Counted from the first letter of the stretch, positions 8,865-17,799 are shown. The stretch is 64,000 nucleotides of DNA from VGCC01 sp964495555 (GCA_964495555.1 CAZBWA010000003.1:1-64000), one strand, 5' to 3'. Numbers and translations: made by a program. Notes: a model not told the origin generated them from the sequence alone.

Positions 8865-9656
8865 CTACGGGCGGGTCAGCACCGCCCGGGCTTGGCCGAT
8901 CGCGACGTGCAGCGCGGCCGTGTGGCGGATCGGTGGCAGGGGAAAGGGCCCTAAACCGTCAGCCGTGAAGCTGCCTCGCCATTCGGTGGTGACCATGATG
9001 GTCCTGGGACCAGCGGTGCGGTAGGTGTGCGACACGGACATGTCGGGGTACGTCCCCCCGGGTGTGGACGTGGCGAGCCTGGATCCTGGCTCGAACTCCC
9101 AGATCCACGTGGGTGCAGCCTCGATCCGCACATCGACACCCAGAAGGGACTCGTCCCATCGGGGACGTTCACCGGTCTGGCCGCTGGTACACACCACAGG
9201 GATTTGGGTCACGGCCCCGGTCGGGGGCTCGCACGAAGGTGAAGGTCCTGGAACGCGCCGCTCGAACCTCTGCCGTGCCTCCGTTCCCAGTCGCGCCACC
9301 GGCACGATGTCTGACCCCTGAATGCAGACAAGACCCCGTTCGCCCCACGGCTGCCCCCTCTCTGCGAACCACACGCGCAGCAACTCTCGTCCCGCAGGGC
9401 ACCCGCGGACGACACTCCCGCATGGTGATGTGGGGTCGTCTGGATCGACGATGCAGGGGGCCGCAAACCTCCAGGAGCACCCATCGCATCGACTCAACCT
9501 GGCCCGGGTGTCCTCATCGACACTTGCCGGGACGATCACGGCATGGGATCCCACATAGCGGTCTTCCTCGACTACGACGTCGATGGCGGCCGCACGTGGA
9601 GCAAGACCGATCAAGGAGGCACAGAGAGCCATGCCGAAGACGAGGGAGCGCACCAC
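8865..9656 (-). CDS. Secreted protein with PKD-like C-terminal segment
   Basis: This 263-residue protein has a signal peptide (hydrophobic residues about 3-22, likely cleavage after APRAAA). The exported part is Cys-rich, with seven cysteines after the signal, and is likely disulfide-bonded. Residues about 183-225 (PTWIWEFEPG, then SVSHTYRTAG) resemble a PKD-type beta-sandwich repeat. I do not recognise a catalytic motif. The start is one of two consecutive GTG codons. The 97 bp between this gene and sigA contain the sigA leader and a weak GC-rich hairpin. Confidence 0.6.
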   Translation of the reverse strand: MVRSLVFGMALCASLIGLAPRAAAIDVVVEEDRYVGSHAVIVPASVDEDTRARLSRCDGCSWRFAAPCIVDPDDPTSPCGSVVRGCPAGRELLRVWFAERGQPWGERGLVCIQGSDIVPVARLGTEARQRFERRVPGPSPSCEPPTGAVTQIPVVCTSGQTGERPRWDESLLGVDVRIEAAPTWIWEFEPGSRLATSTPGGTYPDMSVSHTYRTAGPRTIMVTTEWRGSFTADGLGPFPLPPIRHTAALHVAIGQARAVLTRP

Positions 9657-9713
9657 TCCACGGTAGATACCAGGATCGCTCGTCGACAGCCCCGAGCGCG
9701 CTCTGTGGATAAG

Positions 9714-10889
9714 TCAGGACGACAGTGACTGTGCCTCATCGATTCGTGAGATCGCGTGTGCAACAAAGTCACCGACCTGGTCCTTCTCCACAAGGAAGCC
9801 ATCGTGGCCGTATGGCGAACGCAGGATGTGGAGACGATCAGCCCCCGGTGTCAGTTCCACCAGTTCCTCCTGAAGGCGAAGAGGGAAGAGGCGATCGCTA
9901 TCGATGCCGACGACAGTAAGCGGCTGTTCGATGCGCGCCAGCGCGGCGGCAACCCCGCCGCGCCCCTGTCCCAGGTCGAAAAGACTCATCGATCGCGTCA
10001 GGGCGACATAGGTATTGGCGTCGAAACGTCGAGCCAGCTTGTCCGCATGGTGATCGAGGTAGGACTCGACGGCATAGCGGCCACCCTCGGTCGGAACCTC
10101 CTCCCCCTGGACATCGCGCCCGAAACGCACGTCGAGTTCGGTCTCGCTGCGGTAGGTCAGGTGGGCGACCATCCGGGCGACGCCCATCCCGCGGTGGGGC
10201 CCCTCACCGCGGTCGGCGTCGTAGAAGTCACCTCCACGAAAGGCGGGGTCACTCTCAATCGCGCTGATCTGCGCATGATGGGTGCCGATCTGATCTGCCG
10301 TCACGGCAGCGGTGGATCCCAGAACGAGACCGCTGCGGACCCGTCCGGGATGGGCCGCCATCCACTCGAGGACCCGCATGCCGCCCAGGGAGGGCCCCAG
10401 CATGAGCGCCCACGATTCGATCCCGAGGTGATCGGCCAGGCGACGTTCGATCTCGACCATGTCCGCGACCGTGATGACCGGGAACCTGCTCCCCCAGGGT
10501 CGTCCGTCCGCGGCCAGGCTCGCCGGTCCCGTCGTGCCCATGCATCCACCAAGGACGTTGGCACACACGACGAACCACCGGTCCGAATCCACCGGTGCCC
10601 CGGGCCCGACCAGACCATCCCACCATCCCGCCGTCACGTGACCCGGACCGGCTGCGCCCACAACGTGGGAGTCCCCCGTCAACGCATGGGCGACGTAGAC
10701 CGCGTTGGACTTCTCGTCATTGAGGGTGCCCCAGGTCTCGTAGGCGATGCGGACATCCGGGATCACGATCCCCGACTCCGTGACCAAGTCCCCGACGTCA
10801 ACAAACAGTCGATCCCCGACGGGGTCTCCCTCCCGCCAGGCACCGCTGGCGGGAGGGAGACCCTCGTAGGTCAATGGCCCAGAGACCAT
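9714..10889 (-). CDS. metX: Homoserine O-acetyltransferase
   Basis: This 391-residue alpha/beta-hydrolase-fold enzyme acetylates homoserine with acetyl-CoA, the first committed step of methionine synthesis. The nucleophile is Ser157 in GPSLGGM. Candidate Asp and His residues are in VVGIDSDRLFP and SPYGHDGF near the C-terminus. The ATG at 10889 follows the metY stop with one base between (TGA-C-ATG). The pair is therefore a two-gene operon under the SAM-IV riboswitch upstream of metY. Confidence 0.93.
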   Translation of the reverse strand: MVSGPLTYEGLPPASGAWREGDPVGDRLFVDVGDLVTESGIVIPDVRIAYETWGTLNDEKSNAVYVAHALTGDSHVVGAAGPGHVTAGWWDGLVGPGAPVDSDRWFVVCANVLGGCMGTTGPASLAADGRPWGSRFPVITVADMVEIERRLADHLGIESWALMLGPSLGGMRVLEWMAAHPGRVRSGLVLGSTAAVTADQIGTHHAQISAIESDPAFRGGDFYDADRGEGPHRGMGVARMVAHLTYRSETELDVRFGRDVQGEEVPTEGGRYAVESYLDHHADKLARRFDANTYVALTRSMSLFDLGQGRGGVAAALARIEQPLTVVGIDSDRLFPLRLQEELVELTPGADRLHILRSPYGHDGFLVEKDQVGDFVAHAISRIDEAQSLSS

Positions 10890-10890
10890 G

Positions 10891-12207
10891 TCAGGCCGAC
10901 TTCGCCGCCCGGAATCCGGCATCCAGATCGGCGAGGATGTCGTCGAGTGCCTCGATACCCACCGCGAGCCGCACCAGACCGGGTGTCACGCCCGCGGCCA
11001 ACTGCTCCTCGGGTGTGAGCTGCGAGTGCGTCGTGGAGGCCGGATGGATGACCAGGCTGCGCACATCCCCGATATTCGCGACGTGACTGTGGAGTTCCAG
11101 CGCCTCGACGAACTTCTGGCCGGCTTCGACTCCGCCGACGATCTCGAAGCTGAGCACTCCACCCGTTCCCAAGGGTGCGTACTTCTTGCCCAATTGGTGC
11201 CACGGGCTGCTGGGAAGGCCCGCATAGTTGACGGACAACACCTCATCGCGGCCCTCGAGCCACTGGGCGACCGCCAGGGCATTCTCCGTGTGGCGCTGGA
11301 CACGCAGGGACAGCGTCTCCAGACCTTGGGAGATCAGGAAGGCGTTGAAGGGCGCAACAGCCGCGCCGAGATCGCGCAGGAGTTGGACCCGGGCCTTGAG
11401 GATGTAGGAGAGGTTGACGCCGAATACCCCGTTGACGCCGAGATCCCGCGCATAGACGAGGCCGTGGTAGCTGGGATCGGGCTCGTTGAAGTTGGGGAAG
11501 CGATCCGGGTACTGGGCGTAGTCGAAGGTGCCCCCATCGACGATCACCCCCGCGATCGCGGTTCCATGCCCTCCCAGGTACTTCGTAGCGGAGTGGACGA
11601 CGACATCGGCACCCCACTCGAGCGGGCGGATCAGGTACGGCGTGGCGACCGTGTTGTCGACGATCAACGGCACGCCCACTTCATGCGCAACTCCGGCCAC
11701 ACCCTGGATGTCGAGGATGTCGTTCTTGGGGTTGGAGATCGTCTCGCCGAAGAACGCCTTGGTGTTGGGACGCACCGCCCGCCGCCACGAGTCCAGGTCG
11801 TCGGGATCGTCGACGAACGTGACCTCGATACCGAGCTTCGGCAACGTGTAGTGGAAGAGGTTGTACGTGCCTCCGTAGAGGCTCGGGCTCGAGACGATGT
11901 GATCCCCCACCTCGGCGACGTTCAAGATTGCCAAAGTTTCGGCTGCCTGACCGCTGGAGACGAGTAGGCCACCCACGCCCCCTTCGAGGGCCGCGATGCG
12001 GTCTTCGACGACCGCCTGGGTCGGATTCATGATGCGCGTGTAGATGTTGCCAAGCTCTTTGAGGGCAAAGAGATTCGCAGCGTGTGTCGTGTCGTTGAAC
12101 GTGTACGACGTCGTCTGGTAGATCGGCAGGGCGCGGGCGTTTGTCGCCCCGTCGGGGGACTGCCCCGCGTGGATCTGCTTCGTATCGAATGACCAACCTG
12201 TACTCAT
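10891..12207 (-). CDS. metY: O-acetylhomoserine sulfhydrylase
   Basis: This 438-residue PLP enzyme converts O-acetylhomoserine and sulfide to homocysteine. The PLP lysine is Lys209 in VVVHSATKYLGG. Other family motifs are SSGQAAETLAI and IVDNTVATPYL. The ATG at 12207 has AAGGAG seven bases upstream. The gene lies about 100 nt downstream of a SAM-IV aptamer and is cotranscribed with metX, so end-product control by S-adenosylmethionine is expected. A short reading frame with two Cys codons lies between aptamer and start. Confidence 0.93.
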   Translation of the reverse strand: MSTGWSFDTKQIHAGQSPDGATNARALPIYQTTSYTFNDTTHAANLFALKELGNIYTRIMNPTQAVVEDRIAALEGGVGGLLVSSGQAAETLAILNVAEVGDHIVSSPSLYGGTYNLFHYTLPKLGIEVTFVDDPDDLDSWRRAVRPNTKAFFGETISNPKNDILDIQGVAGVAHEVGVPLIVDNTVATPYLIRPLEWGADVVVHSATKYLGGHGTAIAGVIVDGGTFDYAQYPDRFPNFNEPDPSYHGLVYARDLGVNGVFGVNLSYILKARVQLLRDLGAAVAPFNAFLISQGLETLSLRVQRHTENALAVAQWLEGRDEVLSVNYAGLPSSPWHQLGKKYAPLGTGGVLSFEIVGGVEAGQKFVEALELHSHVANIGDVRSLVIHPASTTHSQLTPEEQLAAGVTPGLVRLAVGIEALDDILADLDAGFRAAKSA

Positions 12208-12262
12208 GATGACTCCTTGACTGTGGTGGAAAGGGAAAACGGACGTTGGGTGAGGACGTGTC

Positions 12263-12283
12263 TCAACTACATCGATGGCACAT
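12263..12283 (-). CDS. Putative Cys-containing leader peptide upstream of metY
   Basis: A six-codon frame encodes Met-Cys-His-Arg-Cys-Ser and ends in TGA. GAGG precedes its ATG by five bases (12289-12292). It lies between the SAM-IV aptamer and metY. Small Cys-rich upstream frames are known to sense cysteine supply in mycobacteria, so a similar role is possible here. This is inference; two cysteines in six residues could be chance. Confidence 0.3.
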   Translation of the reverse strand: MCHRCS

Positions 12284-12303
12284 GCAGACCTCGCAACCTC
12301 CGG

Positions 12304-12324
12304 GGCCTTGCCCTGTGCAAGGCC
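12304..12324 (-). other. Hairpin downstream of SAM-IV aptamer
   Basis: A perfect 8-bp inverted repeat (GGCCTTGC and GCAAGGCC, 5-nt loop) starts at the 3' edge of the aptamer. No T-run follows, so it is not a canonical intrinsic terminator. It may be part of the expression platform, for instance by competing with aptamer pairing or hiding the GGAGG at 12297-12301. Confidence 0.5.
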
Positions 12325-12422
12325 GCGCTTGCCCCTGGGGGCCTGGTCTCCACCGGAGCACCCCACCGCGGTTGGAGGGTTGCCGCTCAGCTAGCCGGGG
12401 CTTAATGCTGAGACTCTTGACC
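12322..12422 (-). ncRNA. SAM-IV riboswitch aptamer
   Basis: The RNA strand contains the conserved SAM-IV core: AAGCCCCGGCTAGCTGAGCGG, then CAACCCTCCAACCGCGGTGG, GGTGCTCCGG and a terminal GGCAAGCGCGG. The CTCAGC and GCTGAG arms pair as the first internal helix. The order and sequence match the S-adenosylmethionine-binding SAM-IV class found mainly in actinobacteria. It overlaps the last 21 bp of the DUF4192 gene and lies upstream of metY-metX, whose product pathway leads to SAM. Confidence 0.9.
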
Positions 12423-13358
12423 TGTCTCAAGACTATACAGAGCCGTCCCGGGCTCGCAAACCGCCGGTCGGGAGTCAGGGGCCAGAGGGTCCGGCGTTCC
12501 CTGGGTCCATCGGACCCATTCCTGCGGCGGCAGGCCCGAACTGAGGGCTGCGGCCAGTAGGCGCCCGAGGACGTGGTCTGGCTGCTCGTCCAGGCACCTC
12601 TCGAGTGCGACGGATGCCCGGAATCCATCCCCGGTTAACCAATAGGCCATCGCACACGTGCACGCGAGATGCGCACTGACTCCGCGCGCCGTGTGACGGA
12701 GGACGGATGCGAGCAGGTCGGCCAGCGGGCGACATCGGGAAGGCCTCTGACAGAGGTGCCACAAGACGGAATCGCGTACCTGTGTGGAGGCCAGCCCCGC
12801 GGCAATGCGTCTCTCGACGACTCGTCCCGGTTTCCCGTCCCCCGCGTCGAGGAGGGTGACGACCGTGGACACGAGCTCGGTCATCTCGTGTGCCGAGGAG
12901 GGGACTTCGACCGCGTCGATGACCGGCCGTCCCACCGGATCCACGGAGAACTCGGACCTCTCCGGGCCCTCCCATCGATGTTCGCGAGGTAGTCGCACCC
13001 GCCGGATGAACGGGGCGCCCTCAGCGAACCAGTGCTCCCCATCCGTGGCGATGGAGGACACCCGCGTCACTCCCGCGGAATCGAGGGCACCGTGCACCGC
13101 CTGCACGGCCATCGCCGATGGCTGCCGAGTGCAAACCCAGAGGTCCAACGCTGCGGTCGCCCGCGCATACCGGGCAGAACGCACCACGGCACTCCCCCAT
13201 CGGGAATCGAGTTCCACAGGCAGATCGACACGCTGAGCGAGCACTACCTCTCCCCCGGCAATCCAGAGGATGACCAGGGACTCCCGCGGTCGGAATCCCA
13301 GAATCAGGGGTACGGCTGCGATCGCGCTTTGCGCTCCGGTGATGGTGATCCGCTCCAT
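12402..13358 (-). CDS. DUF4192 family protein
   Basis: This 318-residue actinobacterial protein has unknown function. The family-typical start is visible (ITGAQSAIAAVPLILGFRPRESLV). The rest is a mixed alpha/beta region followed by a helical C-terminal part with TPR-like spacing (AMAYWLTGDGFRASVALERC). No signal peptide or membrane segment is seen. Upstream CACCAT lies six bases before the ATG, a weak leaderless-type element. The 3' end carries the metY promoter and the first bases of the SAM-IV aptamer. Confidence 0.75.
   Translation of the reverse strand: MERITITGAQSAIAAVPLILGFRPRESLVILWIAGGEVVLAQRVDLPVELDSRWGSAVVRSARYARATAALDLWVCTRQPSAMAVQAVHGALDSAGVTRVSSIATDGEHWFAEGAPFIRRVRLPREHRWEGPERSEFSVDPVGRPVIDAVEVPSSAHEMTELVSTVVTLLDAGDGKPGRVVERRIAAGLASTQVRDSVLWHLCQRPSRCRPLADLLASVLRHTARGVSAHLACTCAMAYWLTGDGFRASVALERCLDEQPDHVLGRLLAAALSSGLPPQEWVRWTQGTPDPLAPDSRPAVCEPGTALYSLETGQESQH
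12432..12459 (-). promoter_or_regulatory. Promoter of the metYX leader
   Basis: TTGCGA (12454-12459) and TATAGT (12432-12437) are separated by 16 bases. The predicted start near 12425 falls just before the aptamer. The promoter lies inside the 3' end of the DUF4192 gene. Confidence 0.6.
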
Positions 13359-13433
13359 CGACAGATGGTGCGCGCTCGACGCGTGGGTGGACAGACGTGC
13401 TGACAGTGGCCGGGATACACATGCACCTGTGCA

Positions 13434-13479
13434 CAGAAAGACCCGGTCGCCGAAGGCTTCCCCTCCCGCGACGACCGGG
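13434..13479 (-). terminator. Intrinsic terminator after the YbhN-like gene
   Basis: A perfect 8-bp stem (CCCGGTCG with CGACCGGG, 22-nt loop) begins 12 bases past the stop at 13491. On the RNA strand it is followed by TCTTTCT. It is the clearest intrinsic terminator in the window. Confidence 0.6.
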
Positions 13480-13490
13480 CGTCTCCGACT

Positions 13491-14600
13491 CTAGTGCGGG
13501 GATTGCGACCCGTCACCACCGACACGCCCGCCGACCTTGGCCAGGGCCTGCCCCGCCTTCCGGTACCACAGGAGGATCGCGATGATGCCGATGATGATCT
13601 GCGGGATGTAGGACGTAGCCCGCCACACCAGATCAGCCGCGGTTGCGTCACCGTTCGAAACACCGAAGCTGACCATGAGCGCGATCATCGCGGCATCGAC
13701 CGTCCCGAGGCCGCCGGGCGTAATCGGAACCATCAGTCCCAACTGACTGATGGCGAATGCCGCGAAGACAACGAGGATCGACGACTGAGAACCGTCCTCG
13801 GACTGCACACCGCGCAAGGCCAGGTAGAGGATGAGGAATTGGGTCAGGGATACGGCCAGCTGGGCACCCGTGATGGCCAGCCACCTCCCCTTGAGAAGCC
13901 CGTACATGTCGCCCCGGAACTTGGTGATGGGAGCAACGAGATCCACATTCGCCAGGGCCTTGATCCGTCCCCTGAGGGGGGAGATCAGGGAATTCCCCAG
14001 TCGCCCCACCGCCGCTGCCAGCTTCTCCGACCTCATGACGAGGACGAAGAGCGTTACGGCAGCGACGAGGATGAGAAGACCCACGATCGCGATACCGGCA
14101 TGCCCCTGGTTGCCCTGACCGGAGGCCGTGAGGGCCACCACGCCGAGGATCGGTAGCCCGAGCGTCACGAACGTGCTCCATAGCCCGACGGCGGTAATGG
14201 CAGCCGTGGCCGCAGTGCCGGAGATACGGAAGGAGGTGAGCATTCCGAACTGAACGGCGAGCCCGACCGCGCCACCGCCTGGGATGCCGTTGCTGATGGC
14301 GAAGGCTGCCTGATTGGTCTGTTCGGATCTCCAGAACTTCAGTCCGGGAGCGGCCGCCATGAAGGGCAGTCCGTAGGCGAGCAAGTACAGCACGACGCTG
14401 ACCCCGATGAGGATGATGGCCGATGTGCTCATGCCACGAAGCGCATCCGCAGCATCCGAGTAGCTGCCGATCTGGGGAATCACTTTCCAGAAGATGATCA
14501 CGATGAAGACGAGACCGATGATCCCGAGGATGATCGACTTCTTCTTGTCCAGTGTGGCCGCGGGCGGGGCAGCCCCCGGCGCCGGTGACGGCGACGTCAT
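13491..14600 (-). CDS. YbhN/LPG-synthase-type integral membrane protein
   Basis: This 369-residue protein has a Pro/Ala-rich N-terminus and about eight hydrophobic segments. It resembles the flippase-like transmembrane domain of lysylphosphatidylglycerol synthases (YbhN/UPF0104). The conserved glycine-rich segments are ISNGIPGGGAVGLA and PITPGGLGTVDAA. The aminoacyl-transferase domain of full MprF proteins is absent, so a lipid-handling role is inferred. The ATG at 14600 was preferred over GTG 14618 because the hydrophobic start and a weak CATCCT six bases upstream fit better; neither has a ribosome binding site. Confidence 0.7.
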   Translation of the reverse strand: MTSPSPAPGAAPPAATLDKKKSIILGIIGLVFIVIIFWKVIPQIGSYSDAADALRGMSTSAIILIGVSVVLYLLAYGLPFMAAAPGLKFWRSEQTNQAAFAISNGIPGGGAVGLAVQFGMLTSFRISGTAATAAITAVGLWSTFVTLGLPILGVVALTASGQGNQGHAGIAIVGLLILVAAVTLFVLVMRSEKLAAAVGRLGNSLISPLRGRIKALANVDLVAPITKFRGDMYGLLKGRWLAITGAQLAVSLTQFLILYLALRGVQSEDGSQSSILVVFAAFAISQLGLMVPITPGGLGTVDAAMIALMVSFGVSNGDATAADLVWRATSYIPQIIIGIIAILLWYRKAGQALAKVGGRVGGDGSQSPH

Positions 14601-14671
14601 ACCGCGAGGATGCCACACCCCCGGAGGGGGGTGCTGTCGATCGGCGGAACAGGTTTCGGCAGGATTCAGGC

Positions 14672-15295
14672 ATGCGGCTCGACCACGTCTCCTACGCGTG
14701 CGCGCCCTCGGAGATCGCCGACGTCGTGCAACGCATCGGATCGGACCTCGGAGTTACCTTCGTCGACGGTGGCAGGCATCCATCCTTCGGAACACGCAAC
14801 TTCACCGGTGCTCTGGCCAACGGGTCCTACATCGAGGTCGTCAGCGCCCTCGATCACCCCGCAGCCCTCAAGGCACCCTTCGGGCAGGCCGTGCATCATC
14901 GGGCCGAGGCGGGCGGCGGATGGCTGAGTTGGGTCGTGGCCGTCGACGACATCACCGTCATCGAGGCGCACCTGGGGCGCGACGCAGCGCCGGGGCAACG
15001 GATCCGCCCCGACGGAACGGTCCTGCGATGGCGCCAGATCGGAGTCCTCGACACGATGAACGACCCCGTGCTGCCCTTCTTCATCGAGTGGGAGTCGACG
15101 GAGGCGGAGCACCCCTCGGCACGAGGCGGGCTCGTCGCACTCGAGCGCTTCGAGATGTCCGGGGACACCGACGCGCTCACTTCCATGCCTGACTCCGTCG
15201 CCGACCTCCTCACGGTCGACTGGGTTGACGATGACACACCGGGGATCGTTGCCGTCTGGTTCGAATCCCCGCACGGTCCCGTGCGGATCGACTAG
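14672..15295 (+). CDS. Glyoxalase-like (VOC superfamily) protein
   Basis: This 207-residue protein begins MRLDHVSYAC, the first strand of a vicinal-oxygen-chelate fold. It has GxNFTGAL-like and SYIEVVSALD segments typical of the glyoxalase-like domain family. It carries His5 but not a complete classical glyoxalase I metal set that I can identify. The substrate is unknown. CAGGAT lies six bases before the ATG, with no strong ribosome binding site. The AI-2E-family gene begins 28 bp downstream. Confidence 0.68.
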   Translation: MRLDHVSYACAPSEIADVVQRIGSDLGVTFVDGGRHPSFGTRNFTGALANGSYIEVVSALDHPAALKAPFGQAVHHRAEAGGGWLSWVVAVDDITVIEAHLGRDAAPGQRIRPDGTVLRWRQIGVLDTMNDPVLPFFIEWESTEAEHPSARGGLVALERFEMSGDTDALTSMPDSVADLLTVDWVDDDTPGIVAVWFESPHGPVRID

Positions 15296-15323
15296 TGTCG
15301 CCACACCCGACAAGGAGGGGGAC

Positions 15324-16406
15324 ATGAGTCAGACGGACAATGTTCCACCGACCCTCCGCACGTTCGCCGGATACACCTGGCGAATCCTGATCCTGCTCGC
15401 GGGCTTCGCGGTCTTCGTCCTCGTACTGGGCCGCATCTTCCCCGTGGTGTTCGCCTTGTTCTTCGCGATGCTGGTGACGGCGTGGACCCAGCCCGTCATG
15501 AAGCTGTTCCAGAGATTCTTGCCGAAGGTCATCGCGATGATTCTCGCGCTCCTGGTGATCATTGCCGCGATCCTCACGATCCTCTACATCGTGATCACCT
15601 CGACGATCAGCGAAGGGCCCAAGTTCGTTTCAAGCCTGCAGTCGGGCTTCCAGGAAATCACGGGGTGGCTCAAGACCGGTCCGCTCAAGTTGTCGGACGA
15701 GGCCGTAGGCAGCCTGCTGTCCCAAGCTCAGTCGGTGGGGACCTCCGTGGCCAAGGGTTTCCTCGGTGACGCCGTGGGGGCGCTCGGATCGCTAGGTACC
15801 CTCATCATCGCCGGCTCTGTATTCATCTTCGGCGTGATCTTCTTCCTGCTCACACCGAAGCAAATCTGGGACTGGTTCATCGGATGGGTGCCCAAGGGTC
15901 TGCAGACCCCGGTGAACACCTCGGGCTACATCGCCTGGGAGTCGATCTCGGGGTACACCCGGGGCATCGTCATTGTCGCCCTCGCGGACGCCACGCTGGT
16001 GTTCATCGGGCTCACGATCATGCAGGTTCCCCTGGCGCCGGCACTCGCAGCCGTGGTGTTCATTGGAGCCTTCATCCCCGTGATCGGCGCGCCCGTAGCG
16101 ACCTTCTTCGCGGCCGTCGTGGCCTTAGCCGAACGAGGTCCTGTCATCGGACTGCTGGTCGTCCTCCTCACCATCGTTGTGGGCTCCTTCGACGGTGACG
16201 TCCTTCAACCCCTTGTCATGGGTAAGGCAGTCAATCTCCACCCACTGGCGATCGTGTTCGCGATCGCCGCCGGGAGCATCGCCCTCGGGATCGTCGGGGC
16301 CCTCATCGCGGTCCCGATCGCCGGTGCGGCGTACGGAGTCGCGAAGTACCTCACAGGCCGAGACCCGGACCATCCTTTCCCTGGTCCACCGCCCGTCCTG
16401 ACCTAG
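15324..16406 (+). CDS. AI-2E family transporter (TqsA/PerM type)
   Basis: This 360-residue membrane protein has about eight hydrophobic helices and the family hallmark toward its C-terminal half (FIGAFIPVIGAPVATFFAA, then PLVMGKAVNLHPLAIVF). Family members move small molecules, protons or AI-2. No luxS is in the window, so the substrate is unknown. AAGGAGG precedes the ATG with good spacing. Confidence 0.8.
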   Translation: MSQTDNVPPTLRTFAGYTWRILILLAGFAVFVLVLGRIFPVVFALFFAMLVTAWTQPVMKLFQRFLPKVIAMILALLVIIAAILTILYIVITSTISEGPKFVSSLQSGFQEITGWLKTGPLKLSDEAVGSLLSQAQSVGTSVAKGFLGDAVGALGSLGTLIIAGSVFIFGVIFFLLTPKQIWDWFIGWVPKGLQTPVNTSGYIAWESISGYTRGIVIVALADATLVFIGLTIMQVPLAPALAAVVFIGAFIPVIGAPVATFFAAVVALAERGPVIGLLVVLLTIVVGSFDGDVLQPLVMGKAVNLHPLAIVFAIAAGSIALGIVGALIAVPIAGAAYGVAKYLTGRDPDHPFPGPPPVLT

Positions 16407-16443
16407 CCCGTCCCCCACACGATCCGACATCCGGGAGGTATCC

Positions 16444-17271
16444 ATGTCCATTCCCAGCCTTGTCATGAACGACGGCCGATCAATCCCGCAGATCGGCCTC
16501 GGTGTGTGGCAGGTCCCCGACGACGTGGCTACGGACGCCTGCCTGGCGGCCCTGGAGTGCGGCTACCGTCACATCGATACCGCCGCCCTGTACTACAACG
16601 AAGAGGGCGTGGGCCGGGCGATCGCCGCCTGCGGTCTGCCTCGCAAGGAACTCTTCATCACTACCAAGGTCTGGAACACCGACCAGGGTTACGACGCCAC
16701 CATGCGCGCGTTCGAGCTGAGTCTGTCGAAGCTAGGCCTTGACTACGTTGACCTCTATCTCATCCACTGGCCGACGCCTGGACGCGATCTCTACGCCGAC
16801 ACATGGCGCGCGTTGGTCGATCTCCGCGCTGACGGGCGCGCCGCGTCCATTGGCGTGTCCAATTTCCACGAGGCCCACATCCGCCGGGTCGTGGCGGAGA
16901 CCGGCGAGGTTCCTGCCATCAACCAAGTCGAGCTCCACCCGTGGCTCCCCCAACGCGAGGTCCGCGCAGTCGATGCCGAGTTCGGGATCCTCACCGAGGG
17001 ATGGAGTCCGCTCGGTTCGGGCCGGCTCATCGACGATCCGATCCTGCAGGGCATCGCAGATCGCCACGGGGTCACCACCGCGCAGGTCATGATCCGCTGG
17101 CAGATCCAGTTGGGCAACGTGGTCCTGCCGAAGTCCGTGACACCCGACCGGATCCGCAGCAACATCGACGTTTTTGGGTTCACCCTCGATGGCGAGGATC
17201 TCGCGCTGATCGACTCACTAGCCAGCGGTCAGCGGACCGGTCCCGATCCCGACGTTTTCAACGAGGCCTAG
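16444..17271 (+). CDS. Aldo/keto reductase (2,5-diketo-D-gluconate reductase-like)
   Basis: This 275-residue NADPH-dependent oxidoreductase has the complete AKR tetrad: Asp45 and Tyr50 in HIDTAALYYNEEG, Lys75 in ITTKVW, and His108 in YLIHWP. The cofactor-binding segment is VLPKSVTPDRIRSN. Family members reduce aldehydes and diketogulonate-like ketones; the physiological substrate cannot be read from sequence. GGGAGGT lies just before the ATG. The gene ends 3 bp from the convergent lipoprotein gene. Confidence 0.88.
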   Translation: MSIPSLVMNDGRSIPQIGLGVWQVPDDVATDACLAALECGYRHIDTAALYYNEEGVGRAIAACGLPRKELFITTKVWNTDQGYDATMRAFELSLSKLGLDYVDLYLIHWPTPGRDLYADTWRALVDLRADGRAASIGVSNFHEAHIRRVVAETGEVPAINQVELHPWLPQREVRAVDAEFGILTEGWSPLGSGRLIDDPILQGIADRHGVTTAQVMIRWQIQLGNVVLPKSVTPDRIRSNIDVFGFTLDGEDLALIDSLASGQRTGPDPDVFNEA

Positions 17272-17274
17272 GCC

Positions 17275-17799
17275 CTACGGGGTGGCGGTTCGGGCGTCCA
17301 GGTTCTCCTGGGGGACCAAATCCCCGGCCGCCTCACACTGAGCCTCGATGCGCTGCGACGACTTGTCGATGCGCTCGGTCTGCGCGGCGTTGATGCCGTC
17401 GGTCCCCTGCTTGGTCTTCGCCTTGTCCAGGTTGGCCTGAATCCGCACGGCATTGTCGAGCGCCTTCTGGGTGAGATCTCCCGCGGCGACCGAGGCCTCC
17501 ATGTCCGACACCATCCCGTCGGCCAAGGCCCGGTACTCGCGGAGCAGCTCGCGCTTCTGCTTCTTGGTGAGGTCTTCCGTGCCCGCGGCGACCGTGCTAC
17601 GCACAAGGTCGAACTCGTAATACGCACCGCAACCGTCGATAAGGATGATCTCCTCCTCGACGGTCACCTCCTCCGTCGCGGTCACACTGGGCGTCGGGGC
17701 GGCCGTCACCGGGGCAGGTTCCGGCTCCGAGGAACATGCGGCGATCCCGGCTGCGAACAGGCCGACCACCATCGGAAGCGCGATTCTTTGGATCCTCAT
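17275..17799 (-). CDS. Putative lipoprotein, function unknown
   Basis: This 174-residue protein has a lipoprotein signal peptide ending in the lipobox AGIAAC, with acylation expected at Cys22. An Ala/Pro/Thr/Glu-rich linker follows, then a largely helical domain with two cysteines (GCGAYYEF and EAQCEAAG). The ATG at 17799 has GGGAGG four bases upstream. I do not recognise a domain family. Confidence 0.7.
   Translation of the reverse strand: MRIQRIALPMVVGLFAAGIAACSSEPEPAPVTAAPTPSVTATEEVTVEEEIILIDGCGAYYEFDLVRSTVAAGTEDLTKKQKRELLREYRALADGMVSDMEASVAAGDLTQKALDNAVRIQANLDKAKTKQGTDGINAAQTERIDKSSQRIEAQCEAAGDLVPQENLDARTATP

Noticed and set aside
15255..15275. GGTTCGAATCC, a tRNA T-loop-like string
   Set aside because: It lies inside the VOC gene in frame (VWFESPHG), has no matching T-stem and no acceptor or anticodon arms upstream.
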